From JAXMAF01 sp046350555 (GTDB lineage Bacteria > Planctomycetota > Phycisphaerae > Phycisphaerales > SM1A02): 64,000 nucleotides of DNA. The stretch covers positions 169,555-233,554 of the forward strand of contig JAXMAF010000008.1 in assembly GCA_046350555.1 (NCBI GenBank). Direction: 5' to 3'. Below are positions 45,740 through 55,193 of this stretch, one piece after another; within the stretch, counting starts at the first letter, position 1; each line of letters opens with the position of its first letter. The notes beneath the pieces were generated by a model. The model was not told where the DNA came from. It searched no databases and saw only the letters and a list, made by a program, of their open reading frames with translations. Position numbers and translations under genes: made by a program.

Positions 45740-47061
45740 ATGGACAGACGTTCTCGCGCACCATCACGCATCGCCGTCGCCACCGCGACGCGTTGCCGAT
45801 CGCGGGACTTTCGGCGTGCGACCTGCTCGAGCTGCCGCAAGCCGGTCGCGGCGGCGCCGCCGCCACCGGAGGTGCTCGTCGTCGAGGCGACGACGCAGGA
45901 CGTGCCCGTCGTGCAGGAGTGGATCGGTTCCGCGGACGGCTATGTCAACGCGGTGATCCGCCCGCAGGTGAGCGGATACCTCCAGCAGCAGAACTACAAG
46001 GAAGGCGAGTTCGTCAAGCAGGGCGCCGTGCTCTTCACGATCGACCCGAGGCCCTTCCGTGCGACGCTGGACCAGTCGGTCGGGCAGCTTGGGCGCCCAG
46101 CGCTGCTGGGCAAGGCGACCATCGACGTCGATCGCTACACGCCGCTGGCCGCGCAGAGCCGCCATCTCGCAGCAGGAGCCCGACAACGCCATCCAGGCCA
46201 AGAAGGCGGCCGAGGCCGAGGTCGCCGTGCCGCGACGGCCGCGGTCGAGTCGGGCGTACTCAACCTGGGATTCACGAAGGTGACGTCGCTCATCGACGGC
46301 ATCGCGGGCATCGCCAACGCGCAGGTCGGCAACCTGATTGACCGAGCCAAGCCGCGCCGCTCGACGACCGTCTCGACGGTCGATCCGATCAAGGTCTACT
46401 TCCCGTCAGCGAGCAGGACTATCTCAGGGCCGCCGAGAAGATCAACGCCCACCTTCAGCCGGGCACCGAGGTCGATCCGGCCGGCGATGGAATCCCGCTG
46501 ACCCTGATCCTCACCGACGGCTCGACCTATCCCCATCCCGGGAAGTTCCTCCCGCGGACCGCCGTGGACACGCTCACCGGCACGATCAAGGTCGCGGCGA
46601 CGTTCCCGAACCCGCAGAGTCTCCTGCGCCCCGGGCAGTACGCCCGCGTGCGCGGCACGACCTCGACGCACGAGGGCGCGGTCGTGCTTCCGCAGCGCGC
46701 GCTCGTCGACGTGCAGGGAAGCAAGCAGGTGTTCATCGTCGGCGCCGACGGCAAGATCGCCATCCGGCCCGTCACGGTCGGCCCTCGCTATGGATCGCTC
46801 TGGGTCATCGAGCAGGGCGTCGAGGCCGGCGAGACCGTCGTGGTCGAGGGACAGCAGAAGTCGAGGGCTGGCGAGAAGGTCACGCCCAAGCCGTGGACGG
46901 CCGATCAGGACGCGGACGCGAAGCAGGCTCCGGCCGCGGCCACATCGCAGAAGCCGGCGGACCCGCCGGGCAAGCCAGCGCCGACCTCGAAGAAACCGAA
47001 GGCGGCGACGAACAAGCCTGCGGCGAAGTCGGCCAAGCCAGGCGCCGGAAACTCGAAGTAG
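45740..47061 (+). pseudogene. RND efflux periplasmic adaptor (MexA/AcrA-like), frameshifted
   Basis: Membrane-fusion partner of the RND pump downstream. N-terminal pieces include LPIAGLSACDLLEL (lipoprotein-like). Then come WIGSADGYVNAVIRPQVSGY, LFTIDPRPFRATLDQSVGQL, KATIDVDRYTPLAAQ and AISQQEPDNAIQAKKAAEAE. SGVLNLGFTKVTSLIDGIAG follows. These lie in three frames, with about six breaks between 45.83 and 46.42 kb. From 46,430 the frame is intact: GTIKVAATFPNPQSLLRPGQ and VVLPQRALVDVQGS, ending in a Lys/Ala/Pro tail. A real gene in this position should be intact, since the pump and channel are; error or recent decay cannot be told apart. Confidence 0.8.
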
Positions 47062-47076
47062 CTCCGCGCCACCGCC

Positions 47077-50000
47077 ATGTCGACCTTCTTCATCAATCGG
47101 CCGATCGTCGCCATGGTGATCTCCATCATCATGGTGATCGTCGGCGCCGTCGCCGCGCTCTCCCTGCCGGTTGCGCAGTTCCCCAACATCGCGCCGCCGG
47201 AGATCTTCGTCAACACCACGTACACGGGGGCGAGCGCACTCACGGTCGAGCAGTCGGTCGCGGCGCCGATCGAGCAGCAGATCAGCGGCGTGCAGGACAT
47301 GACGTACATGTACTCGCTCAGCGCCAACAACGGCCAGCTGCGCCTGTACGTCGACTTCGACGTGACCACCGACGCGAACACCGACCAGATCCTGACGCAG
47401 ATGCGCGTCAACCAGGCCAACTCGCAGGTGCCGGCCGACGTGCGCAACTTCGGCATCACGGTGCAGCAGTCGGTCACGGCGCCGCTGATGATCTTCGCGC
47501 TCTATTCGCCCAACGGGACGTACGACAACGTCTTCCTGGCCAACTACGCCACGATCAACCTGAACAACCCGCTCCTGCGCGTCGAGGGCATCGGCCAGGT
47601 GCAGGTCTTCGGCGCCGGCCAGTACGCGATGCGCATGTGGGTCAAGCCCGACCAGCTCGCGAAGCTCGGCATCACGGTCCCGGAGATCGTCAGCGCCATC
47701 GAGGCGCAGAACACCGTGAATCCGGCGGGGCAGGTGGGTGGCGAGCCGATCCCGGCGGGTCAGGAGTTCACCTACGCGATCCAGGCGCAGGGACGACTGG
47801 TCACCGCCGAGCAGTTCGGGGAGATCGTGATCCGCGCCGAGGCCGATGGCGCGGTGGTCCGCGTGCGCGACGTCGCCCGCATCGAGCTCGGCGCCCAGAA
47901 CTACTCGATGGTCAGCCGCATGAACGGCAAGCCGGCGGCGCTCCTGGCCATCTACCAGCTTCCCGGCTCCAACGCCCTCGCCACGGCGGCGGGCGCCCGC
48001 AAGCTCATGGAGGAGGCCAAGAAGCACTTCCCCGAGGATCTCGACTACGTCACCTCGCTCGACACGACCCTCGCGGTCACGGCGGGCATGCACGAGATCG
48101 TCAAGACGCTGTACGAGGCGCTGATCCTGGTGATCATCGTCGTCTACGTCTTCCTCCAGGGATGGCGAGCGACGCTCATCCCGCTGCTGGCCGTGCCGGT
48201 CTCGCTGGTGGGAACGTTCATCGTCTTCCCGATGCTCGGCTTCTCGATCAACACGCTCTCGCTCTTCGGCCTCGTGCTGGCGATCGGCCTCGTCGTGGAC
48301 GACGCCATCGTCGTCGTGGAGGCGGTCGAACACCACATCGAGGAGGGCCTTGCGCCGAAGGAGGCGACGCTCAAGGCGATGTCCGAGGTGCAGGGCCCGG
48401 TCGTCGCGATCGCGATCATCCTCGCGGCGGTCTTCATCCCGACGGCGTTCATCCCGGGAATCACGGGGCGGCTCTACCAGCAGTTCGCGGTGACCATCGC
48501 GGTCTCGGTCATCATTTCGGCCTTCAACGCCCTCACCCTCAGCCCGGCGCTCTCGGCGATGCTGTTGCGGCCGAGGAAGGAGTCGCGCGGTCCACTCGGA
48601 CTCTTCTTCAAGGGATTCAACTGGGTCTTCGGCGGCGTGACGCGAGGCTACGTCGGCGGCGTGCACGGATTGATCAAGGTCGCCCTGCTCACGACCATGG
48701 CGCTCTTCGCGATCGCCGGCGGCGGCGGCTGGATCGGCAGCAAGCTTCCCACGGGGTTCCTGCCCGACGAGGACCAGGGATACATGTACGGCGCGCTTCA
48801 GCTTCCGAACGCGTCGAGCCTCCAGCGCACCGACGAGGTCGCGCGCGAGGTCGAACAGCGCATCATGAACACGCCGGGCGTGCGGTACTGCTCGACCGTC
48901 ACGGGCTTCTCGCTGCTGAGCCTCGTGAACACGACGTACAACGCCTTCTTCTTCATCACGTTCGAGCCGTGGGACCAGCGCACGGCGCCCGAGCAGCAGT
49001 ACCAGGCGATCAAGCAGCGGATCAACGAGGAGCTGCGCGCCGTGCCCGGCGGCATCGCGTTCGGCTTCCCGCCGCCGGCGATCCCCGGCGTCGGCACCGC
49101 CGGCGGCTTCACGTTCATCCTCCAGGACCGCGGCGGCAACGACGTGGAGTACCTGAGGGAGAACACGGAGAAGTTCATGGCTGCGGCGCGCAAGCGACCC
49201 GAGCTCGAAGGGGTCAACTCCGCCGCGATCCTGAGCGTCCCGCAGGTCTTCGCCAACGTCGACCGGGACAAGGCGCTCAAGCAGGGCGTGCCGCTCAAGG
49301 AGCTCTACACCACGCTCCAGGCGTTCATGGGCGGCCTCTTCATCAACTACTTCAACCGCTTCGGCTACCAGTGGCAGGTCTATCTCCAGGCGGAAGGGGA
49401 GTACCGTCGCGAATCGGGCCAGATGGACAACTTCTTCGTGCGCAACGAGACCGGGCAGATGGTGCCGCTCGGCGCGCTCGTGACCATGGAGGAGGTCTTC
49501 GGTCCCGAGTTCACCATGCGCTACAACCTCTTCCGCTCCGTGCAGATCAACGGCAACGCGGCGCCGGGATTCAGCTCGGCGCAGGCGATGAAGGCGCTGG
49601 AGGAGACCTTCGCCGAGACCATGCCCGGCGACATGGGATATGGCTGGTTCGGCATGTCGTACCAGGAGTTCAAGGCCGCCACGGGGGTGCCCGCCTCGGC
49701 GATCTTCGGGCTCTCGGTGCTCTTCGTCTTCCTGATCCTGGCGGCGCTGTACGAGAGCTGGGCGCTGCCCTTCTCGGTGCTGCTCAGCGTGCCCATCGCG
49801 GTCACCGGCGCGTTCCTCTTCCTCTGGTATCGCGGGCTGGACAACAACGTCTACGCGCAGATCGGCATGGTGATGCTCATCGGCCTCTCGGCCAAGAACG
49901 CGATCCTGATCGTCGAGTTCACGCGCGCCGAGTTCCTCAAGGGGCGCCCGCTGGTCGATGCGACCCTGGCCGGCGCCAAGCTGCGCCTCCGGCCGATCCT

Positions 50001-50286
50001 CATGACCAGCTTCGCGTTCGTCCTCGGCTGCGTTCCGCTGGCGATCGCGGAAGGCGCGGGCGCCATCTCGCGGCAGGTGCTCGGCACGATCGTGATCGGC
50101 GGCATGTTGGCGTCGACGTTGATCGCGGTCTTCATCATCCCGGTGAACTTCTACGTCGTGGAGTGGCTCTCCCACTGGGGCAAGCCGGATGCGCATGCCA
50201 AGGTCGCGGCGGAAGGCGCCGTCGACGCGGGCGGCGAGCCGGGCCACGGGGATGGCGGCGAGACGAGCCATGGGGGAGGCCACTGA
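47077..50286 (+). CDS. RND multidrug efflux pump, HAE1 family (AcrB/MexB-like)
   Basis: 1069 residues. Inner-membrane proton-driven drug exporter. Start MSTFFINRPIVAMVISIIMV is the family N terminus. Conserved stretches: QFPNIAPPEIFVNTTYTGAS, GQVQVFGAGQYAMRMWVKPD, GLVVDDAIVVVEAVEHH (helix 4 with Asp residues), FIPGITGRLYQQFAVTIAVS and AKNAILIVEFTRAEF. It lies 15 bases after the adaptor gene and 1 base before the channel gene, forming one operon. Substrate cannot be told from sequence. A His/Gly-rich tail follows the last helix. Confidence 0.95.
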   Translation: MSTFFINRPIVAMVISIIMVIVGAVAALSLPVAQFPNIAPPEIFVNTTYTGASALTVEQSVAAPIEQQISGVQDMTYMYSLSANNGQLRLYVDFDVTTDANTDQILTQMRVNQANSQVPADVRNFGITVQQSVTAPLMIFALYSPNGTYDNVFLANYATINLNNPLLRVEGIGQVQVFGAGQYAMRMWVKPDQLAKLGITVPEIVSAIEAQNTVNPAGQVGGEPIPAGQEFTYAIQAQGRLVTAEQFGEIVIRAEADGAVVRVRDVARIELGAQNYSMVSRMNGKPAALLAIYQLPGSNALATAAGARKLMEEAKKHFPEDLDYVTSLDTTLAVTAGMHEIVKTLYEALILVIIVVYVFLQGWRATLIPLLAVPVSLVGTFIVFPMLGFSINTLSLFGLVLAIGLVVDDAIVVVEAVEHHIEEGLAPKEATLKAMSEVQGPVVAIAIILAAVFIPTAFIPGITGRLYQQFAVTIAVSVIISAFNALTLSPALSAMLLRPRKESRGPLGLFFKGFNWVFGGVTRGYVGGVHGLIKVALLTTMALFAIAGGGGWIGSKLPTGFLPDEDQGYMYGALQLPNASSLQRTDEVAREVEQRIMNTPGVRYCSTVTGFSLLSLVNTTYNAFFFITFEPWDQRTAPEQQYQAIKQRINEELRAVPGGIAFGFPPPAIPGVGTAGGFTFILQDRGGNDVEYLRENTEKFMAAARKRPELEGVNSAAILSVPQVFANVDRDKALKQGVPLKELYTTLQAFMGGLFINYFNRFGYQWQVYLQAEGEYRRESGQMDNFFVRNETGQMVPLGALVTMEEVFGPEFTMRYNLFRSVQINGNAAPGFSSAQAMKALEETFAETMPGDMGYGWFGMSYQEFKAATGVPASAIFGLSVLFVFLILAALYESWALPFSVLLSVPIAVTGAFLFLWYRGLDNNVYAQIGMVMLIGLSAKNAILIVEFTRAEFLKGRPLVDATLAGAKLRLRPILMTSFAFVLGCVPLAIAEGAGAISRQVLGTIVIGGMLASTLIAVFIIPVNFYVVEWLSHWGKPDAHAKVAAEGAVDAGGEPGHGDGGETSHGGGH

Positions 50287-50287
50287 G

Positions 50288-51787
50288 ATGCGGCGCCGTG
50301 TGCAGCGCATGCTTGGCATCGCCACGCTCGCTCTTGCCGGCTGCGAGGTCGGACCGGACTACGCCCGGCCCGTGATCACGAGCCCGGGGCAGTTCCGCTT
50401 CCAGGAACACGACGAGAACGCCTCGATCGCCGACCTGCCATGGTGGTCGATCTACGACGACCCCGTGCTCCAGGAGCTCATCAAGACGGCGCTCGCGAAC
50501 AACTACGACCTGCGGATCGCCGTCTCGCGCATCGAGCAGGCGCAGGCGATCGCCGCGCAGGCGCGCTCGCAGTTCTTCCCGACCGTCGGGTACCAGGGGA
50601 ACATCTCGCGCGGGAAGAACGAGTTCCTCGGCAGCTACAACCCCAACAGCGGCGCCACCAACAGCGCGGCCCTCGTCGGCCTCAACGCCGCGTGGGAGAT
50701 CGACCTGTGGGGCCGCATCCGGCGCCTCAACGAGGTGGCGCTCGCGCAGCTCCTTGCGACCGAGGAGGGCAAGCGCGGCGTCATGCTGTCGCTCGTCTCC
50801 TCCGTGGCGCGGGCCTACTTCGAGCTGCTGGCGCTGGACAGGTTCCGGGAGATTGCGATCGAGACGACCAACTCCTACACGGAGACGCTGCGCATCTTCG
50901 ACCTGCGGCTGACCGGCGGAACGGCGAGCAAGCTCGAGACCAGCCGGGCCGACGCCCTGCGCTCCAGCGCCGCCGCGGTCGTGCCCGAGACCGAGTTGCA
51001 GATCGGCGCCAAGGAGAACGAGATCAACGTCCTGTGCGGGCGCCCACCGGGTCCGGTCGCCCGCGGTCCGGCGCTGGAGCTCCAGCACACGCCGCCGGAG
51101 GTGCCGGCGGGCCTGCCCTCGCAGTTGCTCGAGCGCCGTCCCGACCTGCTTGTTGCGGAGGCGGAGATGAAGGCCGCCAACGCCACGGTCGGCGTGGCGA
51201 CGGCGAACTTCTTTCCGACGTTCACGCTGAGCGGGCTCTTCGGGCAGGTCAGTCCCGAGCTGAGCGCCTTCACCAGCGGCAGCGCCAACGCCTGGTCGAT
51301 CGCCGCTGGGCTCACCGGTCCGATCTTCGAGGGTGGACGCCTGACGGCGCAGCTCGAGCAGGCGAAGGCGGTCTGGGAGGAGACGAAGCTCTTCTACGAG
51401 CGAACGGCGCTCAACTCCCTCCGCGAGGTCTCCGACGCCCTGGTGGCGCGACAGAAGCTTGTCGACGTCGCCGCGGATCAGCGCGACGCCGTCAAGTCGT
51501 ACCGGACGGCCGTCGATGTCGCGCAGTTGCGATACATCAACGGCAAGTCGAGCTACTACGAGGTCCTCGCGGTTCAGCAGGAGCTCTTCCCGGCCGAGCT
51601 GAGCCTGGCCCAGACGACGCTGAACCGGCTCCTCGCGATCGTCGACCTCTACAAGGCGCTCGGCGGGGGTTGGAACATCGAGGACGCGGGTTGGATTCCC
51701 GGTGGCGCGGCCGCCGGGCCGCTCACGGCGATGGACGCGCCGACCGCGCCCGCGAGTGCTCCGGTCGCATCGACGGGGCCGGAGTGA
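50288..51787 (+). CDS. Outer-membrane efflux channel lipoprotein (NodT/OprM-like)
   Basis: 499 residues. Lipobox LALAGC near residue 17, then CEVGPDYARPVITSPGQF as in OprM/NodT. The body has two duplicated halves (LWGRIRRLNEVALAQLLATE; RRPDLLVAEAEMKAANATVG; IDLYKALGGGW is the usual C-terminal end, here VDLYKALGGGWNIED). It forms the outer-membrane exit duct of the RND pump. A Pro/Ala/Thr-rich tail of about 30 residues follows. A full copy of the dispersed element begins 16 bases after the stop. Confidence 0.94.
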   Translation: MRRRVQRMLGIATLALAGCEVGPDYARPVITSPGQFRFQEHDENASIADLPWWSIYDDPVLQELIKTALANNYDLRIAVSRIEQAQAIAAQARSQFFPTVGYQGNISRGKNEFLGSYNPNSGATNSAALVGLNAAWEIDLWGRIRRLNEVALAQLLATEEGKRGVMLSLVSSVARAYFELLALDRFREIAIETTNSYTETLRIFDLRLTGGTASKLETSRADALRSSAAAVVPETELQIGAKENEINVLCGRPPGPVARGPALELQHTPPEVPAGLPSQLLERRPDLLVAEAEMKAANATVGVATANFFPTFTLSGLFGQVSPELSAFTSGSANAWSIAAGLTGPIFEGGRLTAQLEQAKAVWEETKLFYERTALNSLREVSDALVARQKLVDVAADQRDAVKSYRTAVDVAQLRYINGKSSYYEVLAVQQELFPAELSLAQTTLNRLLAIVDLYKALGGGWNIEDAGWIPGGAAAGPLTAMDAPTAPASAPVASTGPE

Positions 51788-51803
51788 GCCCCGTCACACG
51801 TCA

Positions 51804-51909
51804 TGTGCGTCCCGGTTGATCCTCGCGCCCCACCCAAACCAATTCCGCCGTGTGCCACCTCTGTGGGCAAGGGATCGAATGCATGGAGGTCGACTGGAAT
51901 CCGTATCAC
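51804..51909 (+). repeat. Dispersed ~110-bp element, copy B
   Basis: Runs from TGTGCGTCCCGGTTGATCCT to GGTCGACTGGAATCCGTATC and overlaps the stop of the next, minus-strand gene. It matches copy A (15,154-15,271, reverse) along its length, and its two ends match partial copies at 44,680 and 54,125. Confidence 0.8.
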
Positions 51910-52823
51910 AGGTACGTCGCGGCGAGCCTCGCCACGGTCGTGTGCCCCGCGTCGAGGAGCAGGAGGGTCTCGCCTTCGATGCGGTAGCTTCTCGTCGCCT
52001 CGAGTGCATCGAAGAAGTCCCGCTCCTGCCGCATCAGCCGCTCGGGTCCGGCCATCATCGTCGCCGCGGCCGGGGTGAAGGAGAGCGACACGCCCTTCAG
52101 CGTGTACGTGCCCGCGAAGCGATTGATGCCGGCGAGGCCGACGATGCGATGGTCCTCCGAACGGAGGATCAGGCTGGACTCGCGCACGTTCGGCATGACG
52201 ACGACCGCCGCGCCATTGAGCTCGATCAGCTTCCAATACGTGCCCTCGAGCGCCGCCGTCGAGGAGGCGCTCGTTGCAGCCGGCGCCTGCGTCGACGGCG
52301 CGCCGCCCGATGCGGCCGGCAAGACCGATGCGCCCCCGACGCCGACGCCGGATGCGCCGCCGGCGGCCGCGCCGATCGTCGGTTGGACGATGATGTTGAC
52401 CTGACGGCCGGCGCCCGCGGTCAGGACCGGAACCGGATGTCTCGATTCGAAGATCGGCCGGCCCTCGCTGAGGATCACGGCCCGGACGGCGTATCGCCGA
52501 TCCTGCTCGATCTTCGCGGCGTCGTACGAAAGCGTGTAGGAGATCGGCACCTGACGGCCGGCGGTCGGGACCGTCGTCTCGGCGATCAACGACGAGGATG
52601 CGTCGGTGCGGGAGGCGTCGTTGAGCTCCACGCGGACCACGGCGTCCGGGGGCAGGGCGACGCGCTCGCGATACGCGACGTTTCCCATGATCGACTCCAT
52701 GCGACGCGCACCGGAGTCGCCGTCCGTCTTGCCGGTCGAGTCGCACGCGGCGCTTGCCGCCGACACGATCACGAGCGAGGCCAGGAACCGGATCCTTCGG
52801 GCCATCGCAGTCGCATGCACCAT
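51906..52823 (-). CDS. Lipoprotein with YbaY-like and META domains
   Basis: 305 residues. Signal with lipobox-like ASAAC, then residues about 45-150 matching YbaY/type III pilotin-related domains (VRVELNDASRTDASSSLIAE, ESRHPVPVLTAGAGRQVNII). An Ala/Gly-rich linker leads to a META domain (ALEGTYWKLIELNGAAVV; LILRSEDHRIVGLAGINRFA; FTPAAATMMAGPERLMRQER). META domains occur in HslJ and related stress or heat-tolerance proteins. Start set at the ATG with GAGG eight bases upstream. An envelope role is likely; the ligand is unknown. Confidence 0.88.
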   Translation of the reverse strand: MVHATAMARRIRFLASLVIVSAASAACDSTGKTDGDSGARRMESIMGNVAYRERVALPPDAVVRVELNDASRTDASSSLIAETTVPTAGRQVPISYTLSYDAAKIEQDRRYAVRAVILSEGRPIFESRHPVPVLTAGAGRQVNIIVQPTIGAAAGGASGVGVGGASVLPAASGGAPSTQAPAATSASSTAALEGTYWKLIELNGAAVVVMPNVRESSLILRSEDHRIVGLAGINRFAGTYTLKGVSLSFTPAAATMMAGPERLMRQERDFFDALEATRSYRIEGETLLLLDAGHTTVARLAATYL

Positions 52824-53164
52824 GGGTTGATCCTCGTCGGTCGGCGCGGCCACCCACGGGCGAGAAGCCTCGTGGCGCCGGCCGGTCAGGTGAACGTTCC
52901 GCGCGCCTCGACATTGCACGGAATTCGCCGATCGGCGACGTGAAGGGTGACGCCACGACAGGTCGCGTCGGCGGAGCGCGGCCTCGTGGCCGAGGGTGTT
53001 GTCAGTCGTCGGAGACGTCTACGATGGCGCACTTCGTCGGCGGCGGGAAGCAGGGCGCGGCGAGCCGCGCAGGTCGTCGGCGAACCGGGGATTTGTCGCC
53101 CATTCGGTGCCACCGTGGAACCGAGCGAAACGTCTTTGCGGAGCCATTTTCGGGGATTGCTCTC
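52824..53164. other. Gene-free stretch upstream of calcium-repeat protein
   Basis: 341 bases between divergent genes. No convincing coding frame, RNA gene or repeat. It should carry the promoters of both flanking genes. Confidence 0.5.
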
Positions 53165-54127
53165 ATGCTGCGTGCCTGCATCATCGTCCCGGCGGCGCTC
53201 GGGTCGCTTGGCGTTCTCCCGTGCGCCTTCGGCATCTCCATGCCCGTCGCCTTCGTGGCGACCAACAACGCGATCGTGGCATGCGCGTGCACGTGTGCCG
53301 GCGCCGGCGACCTCAACAAGGACTGCACAATCGACGGCGCCGACCTTGGGCTGCTCCTGGGAGCATGGGGTGCCACGGACAGCGTGGCCGACCTCAATCA
53401 GGACGGTGTGGTGGATGGCGGCGATCTCGGAACCCTGCTGGCGGGCTGGGGACCCTGCCCGTTGGAATGCTCCGGGTACGCCTCCATCAACGTCTCCGGC
53501 GAGATCGTCGGTGGCCCCGGTCGGGCGCTTCCATTGACCGTCGTCTCGGGGACGGTCGATGTCCTCCCCAGCGGTGAACCGCAGGGCGCCCTCTTCATGG
53601 TCTTCCAGGGCGGCGCCGACGTGGTGGTGAACCTGGCGCTCGCCGATGTCACCGTCCTCGCCGACGCCCACGTCGTCACCTTTCCCGCCAACGGGCCGCC
53701 GCAGTGGGCGAGCATCGACGGCGTCCCGATGTCGATCCCGGCGATGCTGACATCGTTCCAGTACGACCTGAGCTCGGGAGTGACCCCCGACGCCTGGTCG
53801 ACGGCCGGTCGGGCCGTCCTCTCGCTCGCCGCGCTCGCCGACCTCGATGCATTCTGCTGCGACCTCACGATGGCCCTCGCGGATGCGACGACCCAGAGCA
53901 AGCTCTTCTGGTGCAAGATCGGAACCGTCTCCGTTGGCGGCTCGATCGTGGCCATGGCGCAGCTCGGTTGCGACGTCATGACCTCCGAGTGCAGCGGCGG
54001 ACCGACCACGCCGATCGGCAAGTTCCCGATGCCGTGCGACGCGCTCGACCTCGTATGCGTGGATGGAGGGTTTGCCGGCCCGAACGCCACCTTCGACAGC
54101 GTGCTGGGCGTCTGGCTTGGGCAGTGA
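53165..54127 (+). CDS. Secreted protein with two dockerin-like calcium-binding repeats
   Basis: 320 residues. N-terminal hydrophobic stretch MLRACIIVPAALGSLGVLPC suggests export. Repeats at about 49-69 (DLNKDCTIDGADLGLLLGAW) and 76-96 (DLNQDGVVDGGDLGTLLAGW) have the Asp-rich F-hand spacing that binds calcium. The remaining 220 residues are beta-rich, with several cysteines (DAFCCDLTMALADATTQSK, QLGCDVMTSECSGG), and are not recognised. In true cellulosomes dockerins bind cohesins; planctomycete repeats of this kind usually occur without cohesins and probably serve as rigid linkers. Its stop coincides with a fragment of the dispersed element. Confidence 0.8.
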   Translation: MLRACIIVPAALGSLGVLPCAFGISMPVAFVATNNAIVACACTCAGAGDLNKDCTIDGADLGLLLGAWGATDSVADLNQDGVVDGGDLGTLLAGWGPCPLECSGYASINVSGEIVGGPGRALPLTVVSGTVDVLPSGEPQGALFMVFQGGADVVVNLALADVTVLADAHVVTFPANGPPQWASIDGVPMSIPAMLTSFQYDLSSGVTPDAWSTAGRAVLSLAALADLDAFCCDLTMALADATTQSKLFWCKIGTVSVGGSIVAMAQLGCDVMTSECSGGPTTPIGKFPMPCDALDLVCVDGGFAGPNATFDSVLGVWLGQ

Positions 54128-54148
54128 TACGGAATCCAGTCGACCTCC
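54125..54148 (+). repeat. Partial copy of dispersed element (right end)
   Basis: TGATACGGAATCCAGTCGAC then CTCC is the reverse of the end of copy B (23 of 24 positions). It begins exactly at the stop codon of the preceding gene. Confidence 0.6.
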
Positions 54149-54161
54149 GCTGAAATCCGAG

Positions 54162-55073
54162 TCACGGCCCGTTGGCCGGCGGCGAGGCGGCCGCCGCCGC
54201 GGCGCGGATCTGGCGAACGATGGAATCGGACATCGGCGTGACGACCCGCGTGCGGGCGATGTCGCGGTTGGCCGGCGCAGATCTCGTGAGCGCCGCCTCG
54301 ACGTCGGCGCGAAGCGTGGCGCCGCGCTCGACATCGCCGAGGAACGCATCGAGGGTCGCGCGGGCCCGATCGTCGAGCGCATCGGGGCGCGAAGGATCGA
54401 GCCACGCGGCGAGCGTCGCGACCACCTCGCCATACGCCCAGTCCGGATCGGGAAGCTCGTCGGGCGTCAGCTCGACGTGCTTCGTGGCCACCTGCCACTC
54501 CACGAGCGTCTTCGCGTTGGGCCACACGAGGGCATCCGAGCCGGTCTTGACGGCCGCCCCGACGATGCGGGCGTCACCGACCATCTTCATGACGTACTCG
54601 ACGACGGCGAGCGTCCCTTCCTGCGTGCGCCGCTCGAACTCGTTCAGTGTCTGGAGGAGCTCGTCGCCCGACTTCTGCTTGATCATCTTGCGCAGCTCCG
54701 CCTGCGGCGTGTAGAAGGCGTGGACGCCGATGCCTCGTCCGCCCTTGACCACGCGCTCGGTGCCACCCATGAAGAGGTACGCGGCGGCGCTGCCCGCCTC
54801 GCGCACGCCCGCCTCGACGTACGTCTCGAGGTGGCGCGCCCGGACCATCTCGCCCATCTTGAGCCCGGTCGCCAGGTCGCCGCCCGGCGAGTTGATCGAG
54901 ATGCGGTGCACCGCGGGCGTGGAGTCGAGCGTCCGTCCGAAGAGCTCCGTATCGCCTCGCTTGATCTCGCCGTCGAGGAAGAGCGTGTCGCCTTCGACGC
55001 GGAATTCGCTCGCCAACGCGTCCGTGCTGGAGAGGAGGACGAGAAGGACTCCGAGGGCGGCGCGCGATGTCAT
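54162..55073 (-). CDS. Exported ClpP/crotonase-fold protein
   Basis: 303 residues. Signal peptide MTSRAALGVLLVLLSSTDAL. The core ISINSPGGDLATGLKMGEMV followed by AGSAAAYLFMGGTERVVKGG and GIGVHAFYTP is the ClpP-like protease pattern with SPGG loop and nucleophile-position serine in GSAAA. A His lies in GVHAF. The C-terminal region (about 150-303) is helical and unrecognised. Likely a periplasmic or secreted protease, though catalytic competence is unproven. Start chosen because AAAGGA lies eight bases upstream; ATG at 55,097 also fits. It lies between two secreted calcium-repeat proteins. Confidence 0.75.
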   Translation of the reverse strand: MTSRAALGVLLVLLSSTDALASEFRVEGDTLFLDGEIKRGDTELFGRTLDSTPAVHRISINSPGGDLATGLKMGEMVRARHLETYVEAGVREAGSAAAYLFMGGTERVVKGGRGIGVHAFYTPQAELRKMIKQKSGDELLQTLNEFERRTQEGTLAVVEYVMKMVGDARIVGAAVKTGSDALVWPNAKTLVEWQVATKHVELTPDELPDPDWAYGEVVATLAAWLDPSRPDALDDRARATLDAFLGDVERGATLRADVEAALTRSAPANRDIARTRVVTPMSDSIVRQIRAAAAAASPPANGP

Positions 55074-55193
55074 GGCGATGATCCTTTCGAGGATCATTGG
55101 CGCGATGTCGCGATTCGACCCGTGCCGTCCGCCACGCGCGGTCCCCACGGCAAGCCGATCCGTCGATGATCGGCTCGCCATGGGGCGAATCGC

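Noticed and set aside
45680..45740. tRNA-like GCTCAGCGGGTAGAAC
   Set aside because: Only a D-arm-like stretch; no anticodon or T-arm can be folded.
46396..50325. Very long open frame antisense to the RND operon
   Set aside because: It is a GC-rich shadow frame; the plus-strand protein is clearly AcrB-like.
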